A stretch of 64,000 nt of DNA from Lewinellaceae bacterium SD302 (GTDB lineage: Bacteria > Bacteroidota > Bacteroidia > Chitinophagales > Saprospiraceae). The stretch is taken from positions 62,001-126,000 of the forward strand of contig PDLQ01000010.1 of NCBI GenBank assembly GCA_002591745.1, written 5' to 3'. Positions 34,547 through 44,043 of this stretch are shown piece after piece. Both the position numbers and the translations under genes were made by a program. Numbering within the stretch: the stretch's first letter is position 1; each line of letters starts with the position of its first letter. A model generated the notes under the pieces. That model made no database searches. It was not told the DNA's origin and saw only the letters and a list, made by a program, of their open reading frames with translations.

Positions 34547-35662
34547 TTATCGCATCACCTGACGGTTATGGGCCTCGATGATTTGAAGTAATTTACTTTC
34601 TATCTCGATCATATCCCGGTCCGTGGCATCTGAGAAGTGCTCGGCAACTGCATCGTGAGCTTCCTGCCCGGGAGCCAACAGTATGGGATGGCGGGTAAAC
34701 CATTCGGCTACATCGGGCATAGATACGGGCATCAGTTCATCCAGGGCTTCCCCGTATTTGCGCTTGGCAATGGCCTCGGCGACCTCGGCCTTGATCGCCG
34801 TATTTTCCTTACGGTATTCTACCCCGAAGAAAAAATAGAAATTGGGGGCACTGTCGGGCAGGTCACACTTACAGAAAGAAGTATAAAGCCCCTGAAGAAC
34901 TTCAGGCACCACTTCTTTCCGCCAGTTATAATCGTCCAAAGTAACCAGAATACAAACGCTATCCGAAGGAGTCAAGCCGCTCAGTTTAGGGCTTTCCATC
35001 AAATCCAGCAGGGTCTTCTGCCGCACCTCGCGCATATTATTTACCGGCCCCACGAACTGTTCGAGTAAATTTTTCAACAGCAGGATCCTGAACAACTGTT
35101 TATTGCCCCGTGGCTCGGGCTTGCAGCGGGCAATGAGCGGAGCCTTACCTATTTTGCTTTCCTGAGCCTGCTGGGCGTTGAACTGGTGACCGTTCATCTC
35201 ATGCCCCAGGCGCTGGATCAGACTGGGGATTTCCTGACGAACATCGCCGTATAGATAGTAGAAATGTACCTTCTGGTTGGGGTCTTCGACCAGCAGACGG
35301 TCTAGTTCAAATTTTTCTGCTTGCTCAAAGCGGTTGACCGCATAGGCGTGGTAAACGGGAACGTGCTGGTAAGCAGACTGTCTCCGCTGTAAATCCGGAT
35401 GGAGGTCCGAAGGTGTCAACTGACCAATAAGCCAAATCACGGCATCGTTCACTCCGTTGAAAGTGACCGATTTATTTTCCGTGGTGATCAGACCGAGAGC
35501 GGCATCACGCCCCATATCCGCCAGGCGGCCCTGGATGACGACCAGCTTATCGAATAAGTGGCTGGCCGGGTCCAGGACATCTTCCTTGAGTTGGCGCATC
35601 ACCTCTTTCAACTGCCCCTGGGCGAGCAGTTCCTTAAGTTCGCGTTGCAGACCGGCCAACAT
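34547..35662 (-). CDS. EAD11 - inactive STAND (iSTAND) protein
   Basis: 371 residues from the ATG at 35662 (an in-frame TTG at 35731, next to a motif copy, would add 23). Residues 5-83 (LQRELKELLAQGQLKEV ... GRDAALGLIT ... VNDAVIWLIGQL) match the effector-associated domain 11 pattern, a death-domain-like adaptor fold. Residues 100-300 match the inactive STAND module: VPVYHAYAVNRFEQAEKF, KVHFYYLYGDVRQEIPSLIQRL, where the P-loop has lost GK(S/T). In known systems EADs recruit effectors or sensors by like-like contact. First gene of the MoxR operon. Family calls are from pattern recall, not a search. Confidence 0.72.
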   Translation of the reverse strand: MLAGLQRELKELLAQGQLKEVMRQLKEDVLDPASHLFDKLVVIQGRLADMGRDAALGLITTENKSVTFNGVNDAVIWLIGQLTPSDLHPDLQRRQSAYQHVPVYHAYAVNRFEQAEKFELDRLLVEDPNQKVHFYYLYGDVRQEIPSLIQRLGHEMNGHQFNAQQAQESKIGKAPLIARCKPEPRGNKQLFRILLLKNLLEQFVGPVNNMREVRQKTLLDLMESPKLSGLTPSDSVCILVTLDDYNWRKEVVPEVLQGLYTSFCKCDLPDSAPNFYFFFGVEYRKENTAIKAEVAEAIAKRKYGEALDELMPVSMPDVAEWFTRHPILLAPGQEAHDAVAEHFSDATDRDMIEIESKLLQIIEAHNRQVMR

Positions 35663-36031
35663 GGGTAAGTGATTAAAGGTGGTTTTCAGTTCAAATATAC
35701 TGAAATCATCTTCGTCGGTTTGCAGGGCCAAAACATTGCTACTTTGTTAGTCTAAAAAGACGCAAGACAGCTCGTTCGCTACGCTGAACTGCGTAGGAAG
35801 GAAACGCTGATCAGACGTGTACACTCATAGGAATAGTTCCCAGCTTCGACCTTGGCTCAGCGTTTATGAACAATATATTTTTTATTCGTTTCGCCAAGGG
35901 CTGAACTAGCACCTATTCCCACTTACCGTACAAGTCACTTTACGCTGCATTCCTATGTAGCGAACCTAGTGAGCAAGCTATCTTATGTCTTTCTGACTAT
36001 CAAAGTAGCAAGGTTAAATTCAAGCCCGAGC
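35663..36031. other. Intergenic region filled by a nested repeat element
   Basis: Apart from the possible 23-codon extension of the iSTAND gene, this stretch contains only the motif pair at 35733-35752/35995-36014 and, between them, the palindromic element related to 3397-3595. Confidence 0.65.
35733..36014. repeat. Palindromic element bracketed by an inverted motif pair
   Basis: ACATTGCTACTTTGTTAGTC (35733-35752) and GACTATCAAAGTAGCAAGGT (35995-36014) face each other. Between them, bases 35773-35807 match 3409-3443 at 32 of 35 positions and the right side (35940-35990) is a diverged inverted copy of the left. It looks like a non-coding mobile palindrome enclosed by the 20-base motif. Confidence 0.75.
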
Positions 36032-37141
36032 TTACCGTTTCTTCAAATACTCACTCGGCGAACTCCCCATGAGCTGACGGAACGATTTATTGAAAGTAGT
36101 CTTGGAATTAAAACCGGCTTCCTGGGCCAAACCGAAAAAAGTGAGTTGTTTTCCACGCTCGCTTTCTGCCAGTTCGATGAATTCGCGGATACGGTAGTAA
36201 TTGACGTACTGGAAGAAATTCATGCCGATCTTTTCATTCAGCAGACGGGCGAGTTCGGGATTGCTGATGCCCATCAGTTCGGCCAGTTCGGCTTTTAAAA
36301 GTTTTTGGTTGAGGTAAGGTTTTTGGCGCTCCATGATGTCGTCTAATTCTTCCTTAAGGCGGTCCAGGTCCTTGGTGGAGAATTTAGAGGTGGCGTATTT
36401 ACCGAAATTGGTAGTGGCCTCCGGAGCCACCTGGTAGAGATCCGGCTCGCGAAAACCGTAGTAGGCCAGCAACAGGATCAATAGGCTGATGCCCAACCAA
36501 ATGGTTTGGGTGACCGGCCGGCTGATAAATGTATTGCCAATCACCGCCACCAGATAAACGCCCAGCCAAATGAGCAAGCAAATACCGACGGCCAACAAGA
36601 AAACCAGGAAAAACCGACTGGTGACGGCGTAGCTGGCTTCGTTGTTCAGTTCCTGGCGGACGCGCAGAAAAATGCGTATGCTAAGCCCCCAGTAGAGGAA
36701 ATTGAAGAACAGGCCGAAGCCCACGAAAAAGGTCACGAATTGTAAAAAGGCTCCGCTTTCAATCCTGGCCAGCAATACCTCCCTCGGTAATAAAAGGTAG
36801 CCGAAAATCATAATCAGGTTATAGATCAGGGCAGGTACGTAGTGTAATAGATCACGGTAATCGAACTGCCTTTTTAGTAAAGTGGAACGGGTAAACAAAT
36901 AGATGGTGACCCCGAAAAGCAGGGTGGCGAATTCAGACAGGGTGATCAGTTTACTACTGCTCCCGAACCAGCCGCCGATCAGTAAAATTCGCCCGGAAAG
37001 TCCGATGAGCAATACTGCGACAAAAACGATAAAATAGCCGTTGATCCGGCGGCGGTACTTGCTCGAAAGGCCAAAGATCAGGAGTAAAAAGATACTCTGA
37101 AAGAATGCGAAAAAGACCAGTTGATTGAGGAGTGGCTGCAT
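36032..37141 (-). CDS. Membrane-bound AraC-family transcriptional regulator
   Basis: 369 residues. The first 235 form about seven membrane helices (for example FFQSIFLLLIFGL, YFIVFVAVLLIGL, IWLGISLLILLLAYYGF). The last 100 are an AraC helix-turn-helix: ELAELMGISNPELARLLNEKIG and FFGLAQEAGFNSKTTFNKSFRQLMGSSPSEYLK. This 7TM-AraC layout is common in Bacteroidota; the membrane part probably senses a ligand and the protein regulates genes from the membrane. Targets are unknown; it is next to the MoxR operon but separated by a repeat element. Confidence 0.85.
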   Translation of the reverse strand: MQPLLNQLVFFAFFQSIFLLLIFGLSSKYRRRINGYFIVFVAVLLIGLSGRILLIGGWFGSSSKLITLSEFATLLFGVTIYLFTRSTLLKRQFDYRDLLHYVPALIYNLIMIFGYLLLPREVLLARIESGAFLQFVTFFVGFGLFFNFLYWGLSIRIFLRVRQELNNEASYAVTSRFFLVFLLAVGICLLIWLGVYLVAVIGNTFISRPVTQTIWLGISLLILLLAYYGFREPDLYQVAPEATTNFGKYATSKFSTKDLDRLKEELDDIMERQKPYLNQKLLKAELAELMGISNPELARLLNEKIGMNFFQYVNYYRIREFIELAESERGKQLTFFGLAQEAGFNSKTTFNKSFRQLMGSSPSEYLKKR

Positions 37142-37224
37142 AGTGAGAAAGTGAAGATAGAAAAGCGGCCGGTAGCACCACGAATGGCACTCCGGCCAGC
37201 CGATAATAAAAGTCAGCTAAAATC

Positions 37225-37928
37225 TTACTGAATGGCAAACTGGTTCACGTGGCGAATACCTTCGGGCGTTGTAGCGTAGATCGATTCAAAATTTTCGAAG
37301 ACTTCCCGTGAGGGCCACTCGGTGAGGACGAAGTAATCCGGATTGAAGTAGTAGCCGAAGGGAGATGCTCCGTTGATCAGTTCTAGCACGCTTACCCCGC
37401 CAGCCTTTTTAGTGGCTTTGTTCAGATCGCGCAAGTACTTACCGGAGGCCTTGACATCGTCGCGCCAGTACAGACTGACGACGTAGTATTTTTCAGGATC
37501 GGTCGTGTAAGAGAAATCCGCTTTGATCCGGTAAGGTAATAGGTCATATTGAAAGTTGACCAGGATTTGCGGCGGCGTTCATGGAAATCCGGGAACTGTT
37601 CCACCAGGGCTTTCATGGCGTGTTTGCGGTCCGCCAGACTGGGCCAGGTACCTAGTACCGCCACCTCCGGGTGGTAGTTGCCGGCGGTGGGCGTTTCAGA
37701 CACGCCGAATACGGCCATCTGCTCATGCCCGGCTGCCAGGGCAGTGGATACGACTTCCTTGAAATAGGCTTTACGATCTTCTTCTCCGCCCGCTTGGTTG
37801 TTGAGGAAGATCACGTCCAGCACCTGTCCGCTTTTGAATGAAATGGTTTTGGCCTGGCCCTGTCCACTGAGCGAAGTGGAGGCTGGCAGGAGCAGAAAAA
37901 GAATAGAGAAAATGAAAGTGAGTCGCAT
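37225..37928 (-). pseudogene. Secreted dimeric alpha-beta barrel (ABM-like) protein, frameshifted
   Basis: Two frames join into one protein: 37928 down to about 37535 (signal peptide, FKSGQVLDVIFLNNQAGG ... FHERRRKSWSTFNMTYYLT), then, after a one-base shift, RIKADFSYTTDPEKYYVVSLYW through VSVLELINGASPFGYYF to the stop at 37225. Total length (704) is one short of a multiple of three. Both halves look like dimeric alpha-beta barrel domains, possibly a duplication. The shift fits loss of one C from CCC in CTTACC|CGG near 37532. It could be a real mutation, a variable site or a sequencing error. Confidence 0.75.
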
Positions 37929-38034
37929 GGCGCATCGTTTGGTTCGGGACCAAAAGTAGCTGCGCCAGCACCTGAATACTAGTGTTTATGCGGGGGATTG
38001 GGGTGTTTACGGTATGCGTACGGTTAGATGGTGG

Positions 38035-38089
38035 GCATTGCTGCTTTGCTAGTCCAAATAAATAATTATGGCTAACAAAGTAGCAATGC
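38035..38089. repeat. Inverted motif pair (hairpin) at the 3' side of a T9SS gene
   Basis: GCATTGCTGCTTTGCTAGTC (38035-38054) and GGCTAACAAAGTAGCAATGC (38070-38089): arms of 20 bases with three mismatches, 15-base loop. It starts 12 bases after the stop of the T9SS pseudogene and could serve as its terminator. Confidence 0.85.
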
Positions 38090-38100
38090 TTGAAACAACG

Positions 38101-40583
38101 CTACTGCTTCACCACCCGCTGCGTATTTACTCCACCATCCGTCGTCAAACGCAATAGGTAAGTACCCACCGGCAGTCGGCTCAGATCAACGTCGAGACTG
38201 GCACGACCTACGGCCAGCTCTCCTTGCCAGCGCTTGATGCGGCGGCCCTGGGCAGTAACCAGTTCCAAATCATAAGGGCTGGTGTTTTGATTATCCCAGG
38301 TGACGGTGGTTTGCTCAGTCGCCGGGTTGGGAAAGACGCTGAGGTTGGCGGTTTCGGCCAGGTTGTTTACTTCTTCTACGGAGACAATTTCTTCAGGGTC
38401 GACTCCAATAATCATTCCGTCCGTCCGATCTGACATATCAGTTCTATGAATTCCAGTGGCGTACCAAAACCCGGCATTAGTTCGATATTGACATAATAGC
38501 CTACTGCTATTTGTATGACCAGTTTCTAAAACACTTGAATGAATTACTTCTCCTTGTTCGTTTATAGTGTTAAACGAAAGATTTCGATTTCCTTGGCTAC
38601 TAGCAAGTTGATTCTCAAAGCCCAGAATTATAAGCTCTATATTATCTGAATTATTCGAGTATTGGCCCATTGAAAATTTTCCGTCCCTATCACCATCGGA
38701 TACCGTGACACGTTCGACGACGGCACCATTTTGAGTACTAACTTCGATGATTTCCGTTAAGACAGGTTCTAGTGAAAAAGGAGTATGAGTAAACAGTAAT
38801 TTATCCTGACTGCTGTTAAAGATGGGCTGTTTTCCTTCTTGATATCCAAAAAAATCATCATCCGTGTATTCAACCCGAAACCGCAGTTCGCCGTCTCCGT
38901 TTAAACTGATCATTTCAGGAGCTCCGGATTGGAAGTTTTCCAGTATGAAGTAGCAGTTCTCATTTTCATCAATCGCTAAATCACTTATGTCATCAATGGC
39001 CACTCCGGTTAAGTACGCTTGATCGAATACAACTTCTCCGTCGGGCTTTACCCGGCTGACGTGATATGTGAAACCTTCAGGCTCTTCATTTCTATAATAT
39101 AACATTAGTGCGTCTCCATTCGAATAAGAAAACAGATCGAATCGCCGGACACGATTTACTCTATCATTAATCAACTGACTCTCGGCTACCACGCCCTGCT
39201 CGCGATCAAAAGTCAATAGGTATAATGAACCCAAGCCGTTACTAATGTCTCTTAATTGAAGGATCATGGATTGATCTTCCTGAGGCGTTGAAGCAACTCC
39301 TTCAAGTTGCCCTTCCAGGAAAATGGTGTCTTCAACCGCACCTGCTTCATCCGTAATTAGAACCATCCACTGAGGACCTCCTGGAAGAGCAGAAGCATAA
39401 CCGATCATTGCCAATCTATTACCAATGGGAGCTATGTCACGGATCTGAAAATCGACTACATTTCTGTTTAGATTATGGACATCGAATGACTCGCCAGAGG
39501 GTTCTATTCCAGGAGTAACTTTCACTATTCTAGCGCTTGCATTTCCGGTACTGATTGAATGGTAGGCTAAAAAATTATCGCCCACGGCACCAGCAATACT
39601 GTTTCCAGTAAATTCATCAATTTCTTCAATTAAACTATAGCCGCTCTCTTCTGATTGATAGTGATTACCGTTATTATTAGTCAGCAGTGTAATAATATCG
39701 CCTGCATGTTTACTTGCGCCGAAACTCCCGAGTGCTGGGCTACTAATGTTCAGGTCGTAAGCGACAGAACTGCCTGTAGGACTCAATTCAACGATACTTC
39801 CGCAACGTTCAAAAAGAATGAACCGCCCTTTATCTTCGTCGTAATAGCCGGCTCCGGTAATCAAGCGATCACTACTACAGCCCGAATCCTCGAGAGTCTC
39901 GGTCCATACTCTGTTGCCGGACGCATTAAAAGCGATAGCTTTATTATTGGAACCCAATTCATACAAAATTACGGTCCCGTTATTGTTCGCCACCAAACTG
40001 GGCATTCCAAGAGTAGATCTTCTATTTCAACTGAATAGGTCAGTTCTCCGGTAAGGCCATTTACTCTGGCTAGGCCAAAATTATTAGCGTCGTCATTATC
40101 TTTATAATACAGAATACTCAAATCCTCACCAGACAACACTACGTCTTGCACGCCATCTACTACATTTATGTCAAAGGCAAATACGTCGATTACGTTTAAA
40201 CCACTATCTAATTTCACCGTAATAATATCTGTTGCGTTATCCGGTCCCGGATTATCCGTCTGTCCAACTATCCACCTTACGCCTTCAGGTGAAATAAGTA
40301 CTTTATGACCATCCTGATCTTGAGGCAGACTAATTATTTTTTCGTCAATCGTATTGCCCAATGTATCCACAACGAATAGTTTGAAATCCAGTTCTTCCGT
40401 TTCCTGACTTAACCAATTTTGCAAGACAAGAAAATGATCATCATTGTTAGCGGCTACCGCTGAAACCTGTCCGAATGATAGCTGGGTGTTATCGGTCGTA
40501 AAAGTTTTCACAAAGAATGCATCCTGCCCCTGAAGACTGACTACAAAAAGAGTGAATAGAGATAATAGTAGAGTTGTTCGGAT
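38101..40583 (-). pseudogene. T9SS surface protein, paralogue of the next gene; frameshift and lost start
   Basis: Two overlapping frames form one protein of about 830 residues similar to the 40889-43408 product. The upstream frame covers ...VVDTLGNTIDEKI to GELTYSVEIEDLLL; after a one-base loss near 40000 (TTGGAATG where TTGGGAATG would keep frame) the second frame runs from MPSLVANNNGTVILYE to the T9SS tail (FPNPATEQTTVTWD ... LPVGTYLLRL). The signal peptide (RTTLLLSLFTLFVVSLQGQ) is readable, but its first codon is ATC at 40583 where the paralogue has ATG; GTG at 40511 would omit the signal peptide. Two lesions favour a true pseudogene. Confidence 0.7.
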
Positions 40584-40888
40584 TGATTATCAGTAAGTTA
40601 TGCGAATCTACAATGAGTGGCATTGAAGTTTTATAAAATTATAACGTTCTCATTATCAGCAACTTGAATTTTTGTGATTTTTGAAATGCAATTCGGCTCA
40701 GAAAAGGTCCACTGATTATCAATGAGTTATGTCCGAACAACTCTAGTGTAATATTTTTCACGTAACAGAGCTTTTAGGTGAGATAAAAATCTTGCTACCT
40801 TGAAGCCACAATTATATTCATGACTAACAAAGTAGCAAGGCTGGTAAATATCCGAATATAAGAATTAGCGCACAAACTAAAGCGTAAA
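40584..40888. other. Intergenic region with an inverted motif pair
   Basis: AT-rich spacer of 305 bases; the only structure seen is the motif pair at 40791-40839. Confidence 0.5.
40791..40839. repeat. Inverted motif pair (hairpin) at the 3' side of a T9SS gene
   Basis: CTTGCTACCTTGAAGCC (40791-40807) and GACTAACAAAGTAGCAAG (40822-40839). The right copy has the TTAGTC end, the left the AAGCC end; together they can fold. It lies 49 bases after the stop of the 40889-43408 gene. Confidence 0.8.
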
Positions 40889-43408
40889 TTATTGCTTGAC
40901 GATTTTTTGGACGCTCACCCCACCATCCGTTGTCAAACGCAGCAGATAAGTGCCGGCCGAGCGTTGGCTCAGGTTCAGATTCAGACTGGTACGGCCGGGG
41001 GTAAGTTCTCCCAGCCAGCGAGATATCCGGCGGCCTTGAGGGGAGATCAGTTCTAGTTCATAGGGACCTGTTTCGGTTTGGTCCCAACTGATGGTGGTGA
41101 TCGTATTGGTCGGGTTGGGGAAAGTGGCAAGATTTACGTTCGCCGCCAAGTCCGTAACGTCCTCTATGGATACTACATTATCGTAGTCAAGGCCGAGCAG
41201 TACGGTTTCGAAACTTTTCTTCTCCTGGTCAACGATGTAGCCGGAGGCAAATACTTCAAAAAAGTCAGTGCTTACGGCCACGTCGTAGAGGAAGTAGTTG
41301 CTGTAGCCAGAGACCAGTGCCTCTTCGTAGGCAAGACCGTTTTCATCGTATACGGAAAAGGTCAGAGACAGTCTTTCACTCACCAGCGCTTCTTCTCCTT
41401 CAAATTTACCGAAGATGATCAGAATGTTACTGGTGCCCGGTTGATAAATAGCCAGGGAAGTGAATCCGAAAACAGGGTTTTCCGATAGAGCTTGTGTTCG
41501 TAGCAAGCTGCCATCCTGTGTATCGATCTCGTAAAAAAAGCTTTCGCGTACACCATCGTTGGATTCTCCCGTAGCACTTACGAGCAGTTTGGTGCCTTCT
41601 TCGTTCAGGTGAGCGCTGGAGACAATGAAGACCGGGTATCCATGCTCGATTTCAACCTCGTAGGTCAATTCATTATTCTGATCATAGCGTTGAAGTTGGA
41701 TGAATCCGAAATTATCTGTCTCATTGAGTAGGTAAACACTGCCGTTCTCGTCAACGGCCGGCTGCTCGGGAGAGAACTCGAATTGTGGGGCCGGGAAATT
41801 AACGTCAAAATTTATCGTACCGTCCGGGCCGACGCCAATTACGCGGCGGAAAGGATTAAATTGTTCATCAAAATAGATGTAGCTGATGTAAAAATTGCCG
41901 TCCGCTCCTTGAGTGGCCTGTAGTCCTAGTGTTCGTAAAATGAGACTTTCCTCAAGAGTCAACAAGGTATCAATGAGGCCTTCTTCGCGGCTGAAACTTA
42001 CCACGCTAATCATATCCGGGGTGCCGCTTCTGTTCAGGATGGCAGTTACGTAATTCCCATTTGGGAAAGTACCGAAACCGCGGGGGCTGTTGTCCTCATC
42101 CGAATCAAAGTTGATGGAATCCAGCAATTCACCTTCCGTACTGTAGAATAAGATGTTTGCTTCTTCACCGAAGCTAATTTCTTCGGCCACCAAAATCTCA
42201 TTGTTCCCCAAACCGATCGAACGACTGATCGTAGCAATACTGCGGTTACTAAATTGTTGGTAAGCTTCGATGACCGTAGTCTCATTTGTGCCTTCCTCGT
42301 AAATCGAACTACCATTCAGGCTGGTGCCGATTTCATTTACGATCATTCTACCTTCGGAAAAAGGGCTACCGATTTCATCGGCATTGAAAGGCATTTCCAC
42401 CATGTCCGCGATGTCGTAATCATTGCCGATTGGAACGAGCAAAAAACGAGAAGAGCCCACGTGCACGTAAAATTGATCGGTCTGTGGCCCTTCCCTAAGA
42501 TAAGTAGGCTCACCAAATGTTCCCGTCGGACTCGGGCTGATATTCAAACTCACACTGACGTCTCCATCATTGCTGATGGCAAAAACGTCCAAACATTCAT
42601 TTACCTGGATAAACCGCTCGTTCTCTTCGTCGTACAAGTAATTGATTGTGTACAATGATCCCAAATTACAATCGGTCGTAGGAATTTCAACATCACTTAC
42701 CACGATCGATCCGACCTCTACGTCGGCAATAATCAACTGATTGTTAAACCGGGATGCCGCGGCCACCAGTACCAAACCATCCTGTCCTTTGGTAAGAGAT
42801 ACGAATTCCCGGGCATTGATGATGGTCGGCAGGTCGATCATCGACATCAATTCTCCGGTATTGGTATTGACGGTCATGAGTCGGGGAATTCGATCTGCCC
42901 CCAAATGGCTGTCACCCGCATCAATTAAAAAGCTGATGCTATTGGGACCGGACGCTACGATTTCGCTGTTAATAATCTCGTAGCGGTAATTATCAAATTC
43001 GTAAGTATTTTCCAGTCCGTTGCTCCCATATTCATAGAGGAAAATGTCGGAGAAATTATCCTCCCCGAATCGATTCGCCTGGGCAGTGAACCAGAGTTTA
43101 TTACTGGGGGGGCGTACTATTCCACCGGCGCGCAAATCGAAGTCTTCGGCTACGCTGACCAGACCAACCGGCTGACCGGTGGGTAGAATAAGGTCCACTT
43201 GCAAAGCTTCCCGATCATTTTCTTCGCGGGTGGCGTGATAAAAAAGTGCGAAACTGTTTCCGTCTACGGGTACCGCCCCGCCGGTCAGGTAGCTCCGGCT
43301 GAGGAGTTCCCCGCCGTGGCGGGTGATGTAGAAATCGGTGTCCTGGGCCGACAGAGTACTGACACAGGTAAGTAGTGCCATCAGCGATAGCGTAAAGAGT
43401 GAGCGCAT
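40889..43408 (-). CDS. T9SS-sorted surface protein, probable beta-propeller
   Basis: 839 residues. Signal peptide about 1-21 (ending TLSAQ). The body is a run of similar beta-rich units (GNNEILVAEEISFGEEANILFYS; DGNFYISYIYFDEQFNPFRRVIG; GSVYLLNETDNFGFIQLQRYD) suggesting a propeller or YD-like array. The tail is a T9SS sorting domain (FPNPTNTITTISWD ... RSAGTYLLRLTTDGG). Intact paralogue of the broken gene at 38101-40583; the sorting tails are about two-thirds identical by eye. Function unknown. Confidence 0.82.
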   Translation of the reverse strand: MRSLFTLSLMALLTCVSTLSAQDTDFYITRHGGELLSRSYLTGGAVPVDGNSFALFYHATREENDREALQVDLILPTGQPVGLVSVAEDFDLRAGGIVRPPSNKLWFTAQANRFGEDNFSDIFLYEYGSNGLENTYEFDNYRYEIINSEIVASGPNSISFLIDAGDSHLGADRIPRLMTVNTNTGELMSMIDLPTIINAREFVSLTKGQDGLVLVAAASRFNNQLIIADVEVGSIVVSDVEIPTTDCNLGSLYTINYLYDEENERFIQVNECLDVFAISNDGDVSVSLNISPSPTGTFGEPTYLREGPQTDQFYVHVGSSRFLLVPIGNDYDIADMVEMPFNADEIGSPFSEGRMIVNEIGTSLNGSSIYEEGTNETTVIEAYQQFSNRSIATISRSIGLGNNEILVAEEISFGEEANILFYSTEGELLDSINFDSDEDNSPRGFGTFPNGNYVTAILNRSGTPDMISVVSFSREEGLIDTLLTLEESLILRTLGLQATQGADGNFYISYIYFDEQFNPFRRVIGVGPDGTINFDVNFPAPQFEFSPEQPAVDENGSVYLLNETDNFGFIQLQRYDQNNELTYEVEIEHGYPVFIVSSAHLNEEGTKLLVSATGESNDGVRESFFYEIDTQDGSLLRTQALSENPVFGFTSLAIYQPGTSNILIIFGKFEGEEALVSERLSLTFSVYDENGLAYEEALVSGYSNYFLYDVAVSTDFFEVFASGYIVDQEKKSFETVLLGLDYDNVVSIEDVTDLAANVNLATFPNPTNTITTISWDQTETGPYELELISPQGRRISRWLGELTPGRTSLNLNLSQRSAGTYLLRLTTDGGVSVQKIVKQ

Positions 43409-43479
43409 TTTAAAGCTAGTTTGTTGTTAAATCAATAGTTGGGCAGAATCATCTGATTTTGTCCAATTCACTGGTGAAA

Positions 43480-43698
43480 TTAAAACATCCGAGATGGCTT
43501 TATGGTAAAGGACAGAAATTTTTGTGTCTGATTTGAATAACCTTTAAAACCGACCACCCGTTGCGTAGTCAGTCCGCACGGCATTAGCGGCATGGTAAAA
43601 ACGTTCGAGTAGTCCTCTCTAGAACGTTTGATAAGGAGGTCCGAATTTTGGCCGAAAATATTTGTAAGAGTCCAGATACAGCTTAAAATGACAACCAC
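43480..43698 (-). pseudogene. Possible remnant of a third T9SS paralogue
   Basis: A 72-codon frame beginning with a signal-like stretch (MVVILSCIWTLTNIFGQNSD) and soon followed by CGLTTQRVV, which echoes the sorting tail GVNTQRVVKQ of the neighbouring family; the DNA ACCACCCGTTGCGTA matches ACCACCCGCTGCGTA at the end of the 38101 gene. This suggests an internal deletion that joined both ends. Chance resemblance is possible. Confidence 0.35.
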
Positions 43699-43701
43699 TA
43701 A

Positions 43702-43757
43702 GCACTGCTACTTTGTTAGTCCAAAAATAACCATACGGGCTATCAAAGTAGCAGTGT
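43702..43757. repeat. Inverted motif pair (hairpin)
   Basis: GCACTGCTACTTTGTTAGTC (43702-43721) and GGCTATCAAAGTAGCAGTGT (43738-43757), 16-base loop. Third such hairpin in 6 kb. Confidence 0.85.
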
Positions 43758-43769
43758 AAATATATAAAA

Positions 43770-43800
43770 GCGGGTGCGTCAGTAAAGCTGACGCACCCGC
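43770..43800. terminator. Strong hairpin terminator
   Basis: GCGGGTGCGTCAG (43770-43782) pairs perfectly with CTGACGCACCCGC (43788-43800), loop TAAAG. On the minus strand TTTTATATATTT follows. Second terminator behind the 44044-47508 gene. Confidence 0.75.
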
Positions 43801-43995
43801 GGTATCCTCCATAAATTAAATTTTACCAGGCTCCGTGTTCCCAAGTGGAGAAGCACTGATGCTGACAAATCTATCCGTTGGCTCTGCTTTCACCAAAAAA
43901 ATGTTCTGAACGACGGTTTTTTGTTCTGAACGGTCAATTTTCGGGCAATTTCGCTCCTAGAGTTGTTTGATTTGAGCGCATCTGGCAAAAAAAAG

Positions 43996-44020
43996 CCCTT
44001 CGACAATTTATGTCGAAGGG
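43996..44020 (-). terminator. Terminator of the SprB-repeat protein gene
   Basis: CCCTTCGACA (43996-44005) pairs with TGTCGAAGGG (44011-44020); on the minus strand a run of eight T follows. It begins 23 bases after the stop. Confidence 0.85.
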
Positions 44021-44043
44021 TTTGTACTAAACATTTTCAGCTT

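Larger units (their letters stand above)
43409..44043. other. Intergenic region with gene remnant, motif pair and two terminators
   Basis: Holds the possible T9SS remnant (43480-43698), the motif pair (43702-43757), and hairpins at 43770-43800 and 43996-44020. No other gene is seen. Confidence 0.6.
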
